Source: JAFDZV01 sp048594725 (GTDB lineage Bacteria > Bacteroidota > Ignavibacteria > OLB7). Taken from it: a DNA stretch of 64,000 nt. Below are positions 57,351-64,000 of this stretch, one piece after another; position 1 is the stretch's first letter; the number at the start of each line of letters is the position of its first letter. The stretch lies in contig JBMDXA010000167.1 of NCBI GenBank assembly GCA_048594725.1, positions 1 to 64,000 of the forward strand, written 5' to 3'. A program made the position numbers and the translations under genes. The notes beneath the pieces were generated by a model, which had not been told where the DNA came from, searched no databases, and saw only the letters and a list, made by a program, of their open reading frames with translations.

Positions 57351-58370
57351 CTAGAACTGCTCCAGCATCCGTACGTCGTTTTCGTAGAAGAGCCTGATAT
57401 CATCCAGCCCGATGCCCAGCATCTGGGTGCGCTCGATCCCCATGCCGAAGGCATAGCCGCTGTAGATGTCCGGATCGATGCCGCAGTTGCGGAGGACGTT
57501 CGGGTGGATCATGCCGCAGCCCAGAATCTCCAGCCAGCCGCTCTGCTTGCAGATGCGGCAGCCATTCCCCCCGCAGAGGAAGCAGGTGATATCCATTTCG
57601 GCCGAGGGCTCGGTGAAGGGGAAGTAGGAGGGACGGAACCGGAGCTTCACATCATCGCCGTAATAGGCTTTGGCGAACTCCAGGAGCGTTCCTTTCAGCT
57701 GCGCCATCGTCACCCCCTTGTCGATATAGAGCCCCTCGATCTGGTGGAACTCGGCCAGGTGACGCACGGAGATCGCCTCCTTGCGCGCCACGCGTCCCGG
57801 CATGATGGCCCGGATGGGGGGCTTCTGCGACTGCATGACACGGATCTGCACCGGGGAGGTATGGGTGCGCAGGAGGATATCATCCCGTCCCTCGCTCTTG
57901 ACGAAGAAGGTATCCTGCATGTCGCGCGCCGGGTGGTCCGGCGGGAAGTTCAATGCGGCGAAGTTGTGATAATCATCCTCTACCATCGGCCCGGTAGCCA
58001 CGGAGAATCCCATACGGATGAAGATCTCCTCCATACGCGCCTTGGCCTGCATGATGGGGTGTTCGTGGCCGTGATAGAGCTTCCGCCCCGGAAGGGTGGC
58101 ATCCCGGCCCGGCTGCGCCGGTTCCTGGGCCGATGTGGCGGCCTGTGCCTCGGCAAAGGCCCCCTCGGCGAAGGTGCGAAGCTCGTTCAGCGCCTGCCCG
58201 GCCTCCCGCTTCTGTTCCTTGGGCACCTCGCGAAGCCTGTCGAAAAGCCCGGCGATGGTTCCCTTGCGAACCAGATGTTTCAGGCGGAAAGCCTCGGCCG
58301 AGCCATTGGAGGCAAGCCCGGCGATCTCTTGTTCTATCTGCGAGCGGAGTTCGGTGATTTCGTTCAGCAT
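57351..58370 (-). CDS. pheS: Phenylalanyl-tRNA synthetase alpha subunit
   Basis: Charges tRNA-Phe as part of the alpha2-beta2 enzyme. The 339-residue product has an N-terminal coiled coil (about 1-90), class II motif 2 around FHQIEGLYIDKGVT and RFRPSYFPFTEPSAEMD, and the motif 3 region GMGIERTQMLGIGLDDIRLFYENDVRMLEQF at the C-terminus, as in all PheS. It follows infC-rpmI-rplT on the same strand, a widely conserved order. pheT is not adjacent, so the beta subunit is encoded elsewhere. Confidence 0.97.
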   Translation of the reverse strand: MLNEITELRSQIEQEIAGLASNGSAEAFRLKHLVRKGTIAGLFDRLREVPKEQKREAGQALNELRTFAEGAFAEAQAATSAQEPAQPGRDATLPGRKLYHGHEHPIMQAKARMEEIFIRMGFSVATGPMVEDDYHNFAALNFPPDHPARDMQDTFFVKSEGRDDILLRTHTSPVQIRVMQSQKPPIRAIMPGRVARKEAISVRHLAEFHQIEGLYIDKGVTMAQLKGTLLEFAKAYYGDDVKLRFRPSYFPFTEPSAEMDITCFLCGGNGCRICKQSGWLEILGCGMIHPNVLRNCGIDPDIYSGYAFGMGIERTQMLGIGLDDIRLFYENDVRMLEQF

Positions 58371-58544
58371 GAGCTATCGGCTTCCATGAGCGGAGAATTC
58401 TGCGACTGTTGCCATATCGCTCCTCCGGGTATCCCGGAGGGCCGGCGTAAGATACAAGGCGGCTGCCTGATTCCAGCACGATTGCCGCCTCTGCGGCGGG
58501 ACGCGAAGCGGGCAGCAGCGTGCCTGGTGACTACTAAACTACAA

Positions 58545-58572
58545 ATCCCCTTCTCGCATGCGAAAAGGGGAT
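58545..58572 (-). terminator. Terminator after rplT
   Basis: ATCCCCTTCTCG / CGAAAAGGGGAT hairpin (one mismatch), followed on the minus strand by TTGTAGTTTAG; it separates rplT from pheS transcription at least partly. Confidence 0.75.
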
Positions 58573-58600
58573 CTGCACATGTTCATCCGGTGATGATCGA

Positions 58601-58948
58601 TCAGCCCTTTGCGTGCTCGACGATCATCTTGAACACCTCCGGCTCGTGCATGGCGATCTCGGCCAGCACCTTCCGGTTGATGACGAGATTCTTCTTGTTC
58701 AGCGCGTCGATCAGGCGGCTGTAGGTAGTGCCGTTGAGACGCGCCGCAGCGTTGATGCGGACGATCCAGAGGCGGCGGTAATTCCGCTTCTTGAGGCGGC
58801 GGTCGCGGAAGGCGTGCGAAAGACCCTTCTCGACGTGGTTCTTGGCAATCGTCCAGACGTTGCTACGCTCGCCCCAGTATCCCTTGGCAAGCTGTAATAC
58901 GCGCCGGCGGCGTTCACGTGAGGCGACCTTGTTCTTTGAACGTGGCAT
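58601..58948 (-). CDS. rplT: Ribosomal protein bL20
   Basis: 115-residue large-subunit protein, needed early in 50S assembly. It opens MPRSKNKVASRERRRRVLQLAKGYWGERSN and has the family motif RDRRLKKRNYRRLWIVRINAAARLNG, with the usual end. Directly downstream of rpmI on the minus strand; a hairpin terminator follows. Confidence 0.98.
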   Translation of the reverse strand: MPRSKNKVASRERRRRVLQLAKGYWGERSNVWTIAKNHVEKGLSHAFRDRRLKKRNYRRLWIVRINAAARLNGTTYSRLIDALNKKNLVINRKVLAEIAMHEPEVFKMIVEHAKG

Positions 58949-59214
58949 AGTTCTCCTTTACAGATTTTGAGAGTTGTTCAGGCGCAGGCGAGTATCTGTG
59001 CGGCCTAGTGCCGTCGCCCCAGACGCATCGGAAGCCGGGTGCTGCCATCAAAAAGGAGGATGGCGGCGGGGCTGCCGGAGAGCATGGGCACATCGCCGTG
59101 CGCGGTAGTTATGATGCTGCGATTTTCTAGTGAAAACCGCATCCGCCTTCTATGGCGGAGGAACCATTCCCAACGGATCGGGAGGATGGCGGGGTATCGG
59201 CGGGGAGGCCGGAA

Positions 59215-59409
59215 TTACATTCCGAGCATCCGCTTGATACGGGGGGCGTCGACGTCTGCAACGACATCGCTGGCACGAAGATGACGCAGACGCTTCGGCG
59301 CCTTCTTCGTAAGAATGTGGCTGCGGTTGGCCTTCTCGTGGACCAGCTTTCCGGTGCCGGTCACCTTGAAGCGCTTTGCCACAGACCGTACGGTCTTCAT
59401 CTTGGGCAT
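59215..59409 (-). CDS. rpmI: Ribosomal protein bL35
   Basis: 64-residue basic protein with the L35 pattern MPKMKTVRSVAKRFKVTGTGK, HILTKKAPKRLRHLR and KRMLGM at the end. Lies between infC and rplT in the conserved order infC-rpmI-rplT. A gap of about 265 bases separates it from rplT, unusually long for this operon. Confidence 0.97.
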   Translation of the reverse strand: MPKMKTVRSVAKRFKVTGTGKLVHEKANRSHILTKKAPKRLRHLRASDVVADVDAPRIKRMLGM

Positions 59410-59530
59410 GAACTGCTCCTGGATTGATGATAGGGGTCTAAACGGACAACTTTCGCTTTACATAAAAGACGGCCTTGCGTCCGCGCTGGAGCAGCGGGCG
59501 ATAACAATGAGATCGAATACGCTCGGGCCG

Positions 59531-60088
59531 TTACGCTTTCTTCTTCTTGGTAAGATCAGGTGCCAGGATGATCGACATGTTACGGCCATCCATACGAATG
59601 GCCTGATCGACCTTGGCATCCTCGACAAGAATGTCGATGATACCCTGGAGCAGTTCCCGGCCGACCTCCTGATGAGTGATCTCGCGCCCCTTGAAGACCA
59701 CGGTGAACTTCACCTTGTGTCCTTCCTGGAGGAATTCGCGCGCGTGACGGGTCTTGAAATCGACGTCGTGCGTGTCGGTACGCGGATGCAGGCGCACTTC
59801 CTTGAGTTGCTGCTGATGCTGGTTCTTCCGCTGGGTCTTGTCGCGCTTCTGCTGCTCATACTTGAACTTGCCGAAGTCGATGATCTTACAGACCGGAGGA
59901 TTCGCCTGCGGTGCAATTTCGACCAGATCGAGCTCACGGTCCTGCGCAAGCTGGAGAGCTTCGCGCGACGACATGACGCCGAGCTGTTCACCATGCTCGT
60001 CCACGACACGGATGCGAGGGGCTCTGATGTCCCTGTTCACGCGAGGGCCTTGCTGGCGTGGTGCGTTCTGTGGCTGATTCCTGAGTAT
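59531..60088 (-). CDS. infC: Translation initiation factor IF-3 (probable AUA start)
   Basis: Binds the 30S subunit and checks start-codon and initiator-tRNA pairing. The product has the two IF-3 domains: N-terminal (RAPRIRVVDEHGEQLGVMSSREAL) and C-terminal (HQEVGRELLQGI, VDQAIRMDGRNMSIILAP). A GTG at 60040 gives 169 residues, but the frame is open upstream and an ATA at 60086-60088 has GGGAG seven bases before it. That adds a 16-residue Gln/Arg-rich tail (ILRNQPQNAPRQQGPR), the kind of N-terminus found in IF-3 of relatives. IF-3 genes commonly use AUU or AUA for autoregulation, so the ATA start (185 residues) is preferred. It is first in infC-rpmI-rplT-pheS. Confidence 0.9.
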   Translation of the reverse strand: MLRNQPQNAPRQQGPRVNRDIRAPRIRVVDEHGEQLGVMSSREALQLAQDRELDLVEIAPQANPPVCKIIDFGKFKYEQQKRDKTQRKNQHQQQLKEVRLHPRTDTHDVDFKTRHAREFLQEGHKVKFTVVFKGREITHQEVGRELLQGIIDILVEDAKVDQAIRMDGRNMSIILAPDLTKKKKA

Positions 60089-60269
60089 TGCTGTGCTCCC
60101 GGATGTGAGAATAACTGAATTGCCTACTATACGGCACGATAGCCGGTAAAATTACGTATTGAATGCCGTATCACAAAAACCTTTCATCGGTATCGGGGGC
60201 TCTTTGCACGAAAAAGTGGGTAACTTCCTGTTTCCGTGCCGCCGCAATGGCAGCCCACGTTCCTTTCCC

Positions 60270-61154
60270 ATGCCCCAACTACCAAATCCGATGCCGGAAG
60301 TAACGATGCTGGCCCCGGCCAAGATCAATCTTGGCCTGGAGGTGATCCGCCGCCGAAACGATGGATTTCACGATATCAACACCGTATTTGCCGCCGTGGG
60401 GGTGTTCGATACCATTACCCTGGCGCTCCGGCCCGACCGCGAGATGGTGCTGCGCGTGGAGGGAAACCGGGAGCTGGAGACGGGGGAGGGGAACCTTTGC
60501 GTGCAGGCCGCCCGCCGGCTCCGGCAGATCGCCGGGGAGGAGCTGCCGGGGCTGGATATCACCCTGGAGAAACGGATTCCGATGGGGGCTGGGCTCGGTG
60601 GCGGAAGCTCCGATGCCGCGGCCGTGCTCCGGGGGGCCGCAACACTGTGGGGGATACCGGTTGATGAGGATCAAATGAACCGCCTGGCGCTCGGGCTGGG
60701 CAGCGACGTCCCCTTCTTTCTTTCCGGTGCCATCTCCCAGGCGTCATCGCGAGGGGAGCTGCTGGTGCCGCTGGATATCGATCTCTCGGGGCTCTCCGTC
60801 CTTCTGCTGAACCCCGGGATTCATGTCCCCACCCCCTGGGCCTACAATGCGGTGGAGCGGACCGCAGAGCGCCCCGCGAGCGATCTTGCCGCAACGCTCC
60901 GCCGTGGGCTGCTTCGCCCGGAGATCCTTCGCGAGGAGGTCACCAACGATTTCGAGAGAGGAGTATTCGCCCGGTATCCCCGTCTGGCGGAGATCAAAGA
61001 CGATTTGTACCGGTCCGGCGCCATCTTCGCCCTTATGTCGGGGAGCGGCTCCACCCTGTTCGGCCTGTTCCGGAGCAGGGAGGAGGCCGAGAGGGCGGCC
61101 GGCAGTTTTCCAGGGTGCTGGAGCGCCGTTGCGGATTTCCTTACATCTGTATGA
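60270..61154 (+). CDS. ispE: 4-diphosphocytidyl-2-C-methyl-D-erythritol kinase
   Basis: GHMP kinase of the non-mevalonate isoprenoid pathway. The product (294 residues from this start) has the opening APAKINLGLEVIRRRNDGFHDINTVF and the ATP-binding loop RIPMGAGLGGGSSDAAAVLRG, then LGSDVPFFLSG and the C-terminal MSGSGSTLFGLF. Three in-frame ATGs (60159, 60270, 60291) precede the conserved start; none has a clear ribosome site, and 60291 would also be acceptable. It is divergent from infC. Confidence 0.95.
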   Translation: MPQLPNPMPEVTMLAPAKINLGLEVIRRRNDGFHDINTVFAAVGVFDTITLALRPDREMVLRVEGNRELETGEGNLCVQAARRLRQIAGEELPGLDITLEKRIPMGAGLGGGSSDAAAVLRGAATLWGIPVDEDQMNRLALGLGSDVPFFLSGAISQASSRGELLVPLDIDLSGLSVLLLNPGIHVPTPWAYNAVERTAERPASDLAATLRRGLLRPEILREEVTNDFERGVFARYPRLAEIKDDLYRSGAIFALMSGSGSTLFGLFRSREEAERAAGSFPGCWSAVADFLTSV

Positions 61155-61181
61155 CATCGTATCGGCCGAAGCGATCACCCC

Positions 61182-62033
61182 TTATGATTCGTCTTCATTC
61201 TCCCCGAGATTCCCGGACAGGAGCGGGAGCGATGGAGCCGGGGAGATCCGCCGTTCGGGCTGCGGCAGGGCCAGCGGGATATCGATGGGAGTGATCGGAT
61301 ACTGGACGATCATCCGGGAATCGACCACACCGACCCCCACCTTCCCCCGCAGCTTTCCCCGCGAGGGGATGGCAACCCTGGCCTGAAGCGACGAATCGTA
61401 CCAGCGCCCCTCCCGTACCGCGTCGAGACGCCTGTTGAGTATGGCGCTATCGATTTCATATATTGAGCGGAGTCCGGGAACCGAGCTGTCGGCGAATGCG
61501 AGAACCCTTGCCGGCGACCCCCCGTGGACGTATACCACCATACCAGAGCGAACGTTGCCGAAAAGCTTCGTGCCGGTCTCGTTGCTGATGCGGACACAGC
61601 CGTGGGATGAGGGGCGCCGCCCAAGGAACCGATAGTAGGATTTACTATCCAGCCCGTGGAATCCGATGCCGCCGTCGAACTGCATCCAGTAGTTCAGATA
61701 CACCTGAAATTGCTGCGAAAGTGCCTTTTTTGCCCGTCCGCCGACTGTGAAGATCCCCTGGCGGGTGGCGATACCATCGGGGATGCGGGGATCGCCCGTG
61801 GAGCAGGGATAGCTGTCCACCCGTCCGCTCCGGAAGTGCTGGTGGATCATCTGCTCATCCAGCCGGACCTCCAGGTAGGTGCTGTCCAGCAGGAAGAGCG
61901 TATCGCGAAGCCTGCTGAACGAAGGCTCGTACCGGGCATCCGAAAAGGGGGCCGACGGCTGGGCGGAGAGGGCTCCCGGTGTTGCAAGAGCGCCGAGAAG
62001 CAGGAGTAGTGCCGGAAGAACAATGTGCATCAT
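61182..62033 (-). CDS. L,D-transpeptidase, YkuD family
   Basis: The 283-residue product has a signal peptide (about 1-24) and a YkuD domain with the catalytic motif SHGCVRISN (Cys nucleophile) preceded by IGFHGLDSKSYYRFLGRRPSS (histidine and spacing typical of the family). Such enzymes form 3-3 peptidoglycan cross-links or attach proteins to the wall. A C-terminal extension of about 80 residues follows. Convergent with ispE. Confidence 0.92.
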   Translation of the reverse strand: MMHIVLPALLLLLGALATPGALSAQPSAPFSDARYEPSFSRLRDTLFLLDSTYLEVRLDEQMIHQHFRSGRVDSYPCSTGDPRIPDGIATRQGIFTVGGRAKKALSQQFQVYLNYWMQFDGGIGFHGLDSKSYYRFLGRRPSSHGCVRISNETGTKLFGNVRSGMVVYVHGGSPARVLAFADSSVPGLRSIYEIDSAILNRRLDAVREGRWYDSSLQARVAIPSRGKLRGKVGVGVVDSRMIVQYPITPIDIPLALPQPERRISPAPSLPLLSGNLGENEDES

Positions 62034-62678
62034 CGCTGGTACCTGATAACGATTGGTTCAGGACCAAACTACGAACAATAGCCGTGCTGATGATGCAGTG
62101 AAGTATGGTGTCGGTCCGAATGGAACGCTTCTTGATAAGTGTGAGGACACACAGCAACTATATATATGGTTGCTCGTAACACGGACAGGTGGTTCGGTGT
62201 AGATACAGAAGCGGCAGGTTCATTGGCAACAATGGCAGGATTCGGGAACGATAGTCACGGGGTGTGACATAACGTCACGTCCGCCGTTCCTCTACCGGAG
62301 GTGCGGATCGTTCTCCGATGCGACTTCAGGGCCCGGTAGGTGGTCTTTGAAGTTGGCAGGTTCCGCTAACACAGAGGCGGCTGAAGTGTTGAAAACAGAG
62401 CCGATGGAGAGGATCGCCACCGATGGGGGTGGCAATGATAGCCGGTAGGGCATTCAACCTTCCCTCGCTCTATGCGTTCAAACAATTAAAACCTGTTAAT
62501 GTTGTCTTTGATAAGAGAGTGCCAAATGCAGCAGATGTGCAGGAATGGCGGACAGAAGATCCCGGTTGTTGTACTGGCATGCATTTGGAGTTGAAAGAGA
62601 GTTAAAAGTTGTTAACCTTCGGACTCGATAGCGTGTGAGAAGAAACGGTTAGGTAAAAGTAGATGTGTGAGGACTGCC
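62034..62678. other. Intergenic stretch with a short palindrome
   Basis: 645 bases with no convincing gene. A short perfect inverted repeat GTGAC-N5-GTCAC (GTGACATAACGTCAC) lies at 62264-62278 and may be a regulator site. The right part (62450-62640) is A/T-rich and presumably holds the promoter of the next gene. Confidence 0.45.
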
Positions 62679-63281
62679 ATGAATTACACGTATAAATATC
62701 CGAGCAAGATCCAGAACATCAATGGACGCCGCTTCGGACATATCAACATCTCGGAAGAGTATCTGACACAAACGCATAACGAGCTCCTGAGCCGTCTGGA
62801 TGTGCCGGAAAAGACGATTGCCGTACAGGTGGAGGTGAATGCTCCCAAGGAAAAGGTATGGGATGCAAGTGTGGGGTCGGCGACGAAGTTCTTTTCGCAT
62901 CATCCGATCTTCGCCGGGCTCACCCATCTGAACTCCTTCAAGTCGGAGGAGGGGGGGCGTTTTGTGATCCATCGCGCGATCAACGGGTGCATCTTCGACC
63001 GTATGGGCGAGGTGCTGGTGAACATCCCGAACTCGCAGTTCACCGTCAGCGATGTGGAAATAGCGGATCCGAGCGTCAGCGGATTCTTCCCCTCGCTCTA
63101 CACGATCAAGGTGGAAGATCATCCGGATGATCCCGAGAAGACCATCGTACTGCTGACCTATACGATGCTCGGTGTGGCCCACCCGTGGGCGCTCGGTGTA
63201 CTGGCGTACCAGGCGAACGGTATCAAATACCACGCAGAACGCCAGAACAGCGAGGAAACCGACACGGAAGGGAACTCGTAA
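62679..63281 (+). CDS. SRPBCC/START-like protein of unknown function
   Basis: The 200-residue product contains KTIAVQVEVNAPKEKVWDASVG, the usual first strand and helix of the START/SRPBCC (Bet v 1-like) fold that binds hydrophobic ligands, followed by alternating strands (FVIHRAINGCIFDRMGEVLV, LYTIKVEDHP). The assignment rests on this fold-level resemblance. The ATG at 62679 is chosen over a GTG 12 bases upstream because GAGG lies seven bases before it. A hairpin follows at 63311-63349. No signal peptide. Function unknown. Confidence 0.65.
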   Translation: MNYTYKYPSKIQNINGRRFGHINISEEYLTQTHNELLSRLDVPEKTIAVQVEVNAPKEKVWDASVGSATKFFSHHPIFAGLTHLNSFKSEEGGRFVIHRAINGCIFDRMGEVLVNIPNSQFTVSDVEIADPSVSGFFPSLYTIKVEDHPDDPEKTIVLLTYTMLGVAHPWALGVLAYQANGIKYHAERQNSEETDTEGNS

Positions 63282-63310
63282 AGGCACATTGTGCTACTAT
63301 CATAGATCGT

Positions 63311-63349
63311 GAGGAGCCCCGGTATCGGAGATGATGCTGCGGGCTCCTC
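63311..63349 (+). terminator. Hairpin after the SRPBCC-like gene
   Basis: GAGGAGCCC / GGGCTCCTC (nine base pairs) with a 21-base loop; no clear T tract. Confidence 0.5.
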
Positions 63350-63483
63350 CGCGTTTACGGACAACCGGTACCGGAAAGGCACCGAAGTGGGAATGCCGGA
63401 CGTGAGAGGCGCGTTACGTTCTATTAACAGCTATCACCCCCTGCTTCCCTAAGTTTGTTCTGGTCGCGGAGCATCCGCCCGGC

Positions 63484-64000
63484 ATGCAGCCGGGGCAGAG
63501 CGCTCCCCGGCCGCAAATAGAAATCAACCGCGGCCGCCTGCATGGCTTATCCGCGATTCTGGTGCAACCGAACGTAGACGTACAGATGACAGCGCAGCCA
63601 ACTGGACAGGCGGGCGGACCGCAGAACCCGGTGATGCCGGGGGTGAAGAATACCATAGCAGTGGCCTCCGGGAAGGGAGGTGTCGGAAAATCGACCGTAG
63701 CGGTTAATCTGGCGGTCTCGCTCGCTCTCGACGGGCATCGCGTCGGTCTTATCGACGCCGATATCTACGGCCCATCGGCCCCCCTTATGTTCGGTCTTAC
63801 CGGACAGCGGCCGATGATGTTCGAAAACGACAAGGGTGAGCGCCGCCTGGTGCCGCTGGTGGCTCACGGGGTCAAGGTGATTTCGATCGGTTTTCTGGTC
63901 GATCCCGATCAGGCGGTGATCTGGCGCGGGCCGATGGCCTCCGGCGCGCTCAAGCAGTTCATGTCGGATGTGGAGTGGGAGGAACTCGATTATCTGATCT
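63484..64000 (+). CDS. Mrp/NBP35-family iron-sulfur carrier ATPase (partial, cut by window end)
   Basis: P-loop ATPase of the Mrp/ApbC type that carries iron-sulfur clusters to target proteins. It shows the deviant Walker A ASGKGGVGKSTVAVNLA, IDADIYGPSAPLMFG (Mrp signature) and the start of VIWRGPMASGALKQF. The C-terminal part, including the CxxC, lies beyond the window. The N-terminal MIP18/DUF59 domain seen in many relatives is absent or reduced to ILVQPNVDVQM. The start is uncertain: ATG at 63484 has GGAG upstream; ATG at 63586 is the alternative. Confidence 0.88.
   Translation, partial: MQPGQSAPRPQIEINRGRLHGLSAILVQPNVDVQMTAQPTGQAGGPQNPVMPGVKNTIAVASGKGGVGKSTVAVNLAVSLALDGHRVGLIDADIYGPSAPLMFGLTGQRPMMFENDKGERRLVPLVAHGVKVISIGFLVDPDQAVIWRGPMASGALKQFMSDVEWEELDYLI

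Noticed and set aside
62423..62605. Possible 60-residue protein before the SRPBCC-like gene
   Set aside because: No ribosome site, no motif or membrane segment, and a non-coding-like composition.

Overview
The window is a chromosomal segment of a high-GC Gram-negative bacterium of the Bacteroidota/Chlorobiota (FCB) superphylum, most likely a Kapabacteria- or Ignavibacteria-like lineage. Three things point there. Two proteins carry the Por/type IX secretion C-terminal sorting domain (28005-30701 and 30797-32344). There are many LPS and outer-membrane genes (KdsC-like phosphatase, OstA/LptA-like protein, plugless beta-barrel). One promoter resembles the Bacteroidota TAnnTTTG type. This placement is inference from content; no rRNA is present. 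No tRNA, rRNA, insertion sequence or CRISPR array was recognised.

Layout. 1-3.5 kb: guaA and pepA. 3.5-4.25 kb: a gene-free stretch with a dense DnaA-box cluster and an AT-rich flank, a candidate replication origin. 4.25-6.7 kb: hsp20 and dnaK. 6.8-8.0 kb: three small envelope genes on the minus strand. 8.0-11.7 kb: a second DnaA-box group, then mnmE and mnmG, with ParB-type parS-like palindromes on both sides of mnmG. 11.9-15.1 kb: RmlD-like reductase, PhnP-like hydrolase and small envelope proteins. 15.3-21.9 kb: a TPR protein overlapping a plugless outer-membrane barrel, then a SPOR protein. 22-27.8 kb: sbcD, sbcC and a HAD hydrolase. 28-35 kb: a double WD40 secreted protein and a locus of a heptad-repeat secreted protein divergent from an ECF sigma / anti-sigma pair. 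35-42 kb, minus strand: ArsI-like dioxygenase, PDZ-GAF-SpoIIE phosphatase, arsenosugar radical SAM protein ArsS with its AhpD-like partner, a periplasmic protein and a KdsC-like phosphatase. 42.4-45.3 kb: paired M16 peptidases. 45.4-49.4 kb: VWA protein and clpC. 50.4-55.4 kb: acyl-CoA dehydrogenase, OstA-like protein, FlgD-like protein and dusB. 55.5-60.1 kb, minus strand: YceI, queE, pheS, rplT, rpmI and infC, the last apparently starting at an AUA codon. 60.2-64 kb: ispE, L,D-transpeptidase, an SRPBCC-like protein and the start of an Mrp-type ATPase that runs off the end.

How it fits together. The first 12 kb look like an origin domain: mnmE/mnmG often neighbour oriC and parS sites in bacteria, although dnaA, dnaN, parA and parB are not in the window. 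The rest mixes housekeeping translation, chaperone and repair genes with envelope genes. The most unusual contents are the origin-like signals, the WD40 propellers apparently inserted into Ig-like domains, the Phe/Ala heptad-repeat protein beside the sigma/anti-sigma pair, the arsenosugar genes, and the TPR/beta-barrel pair.
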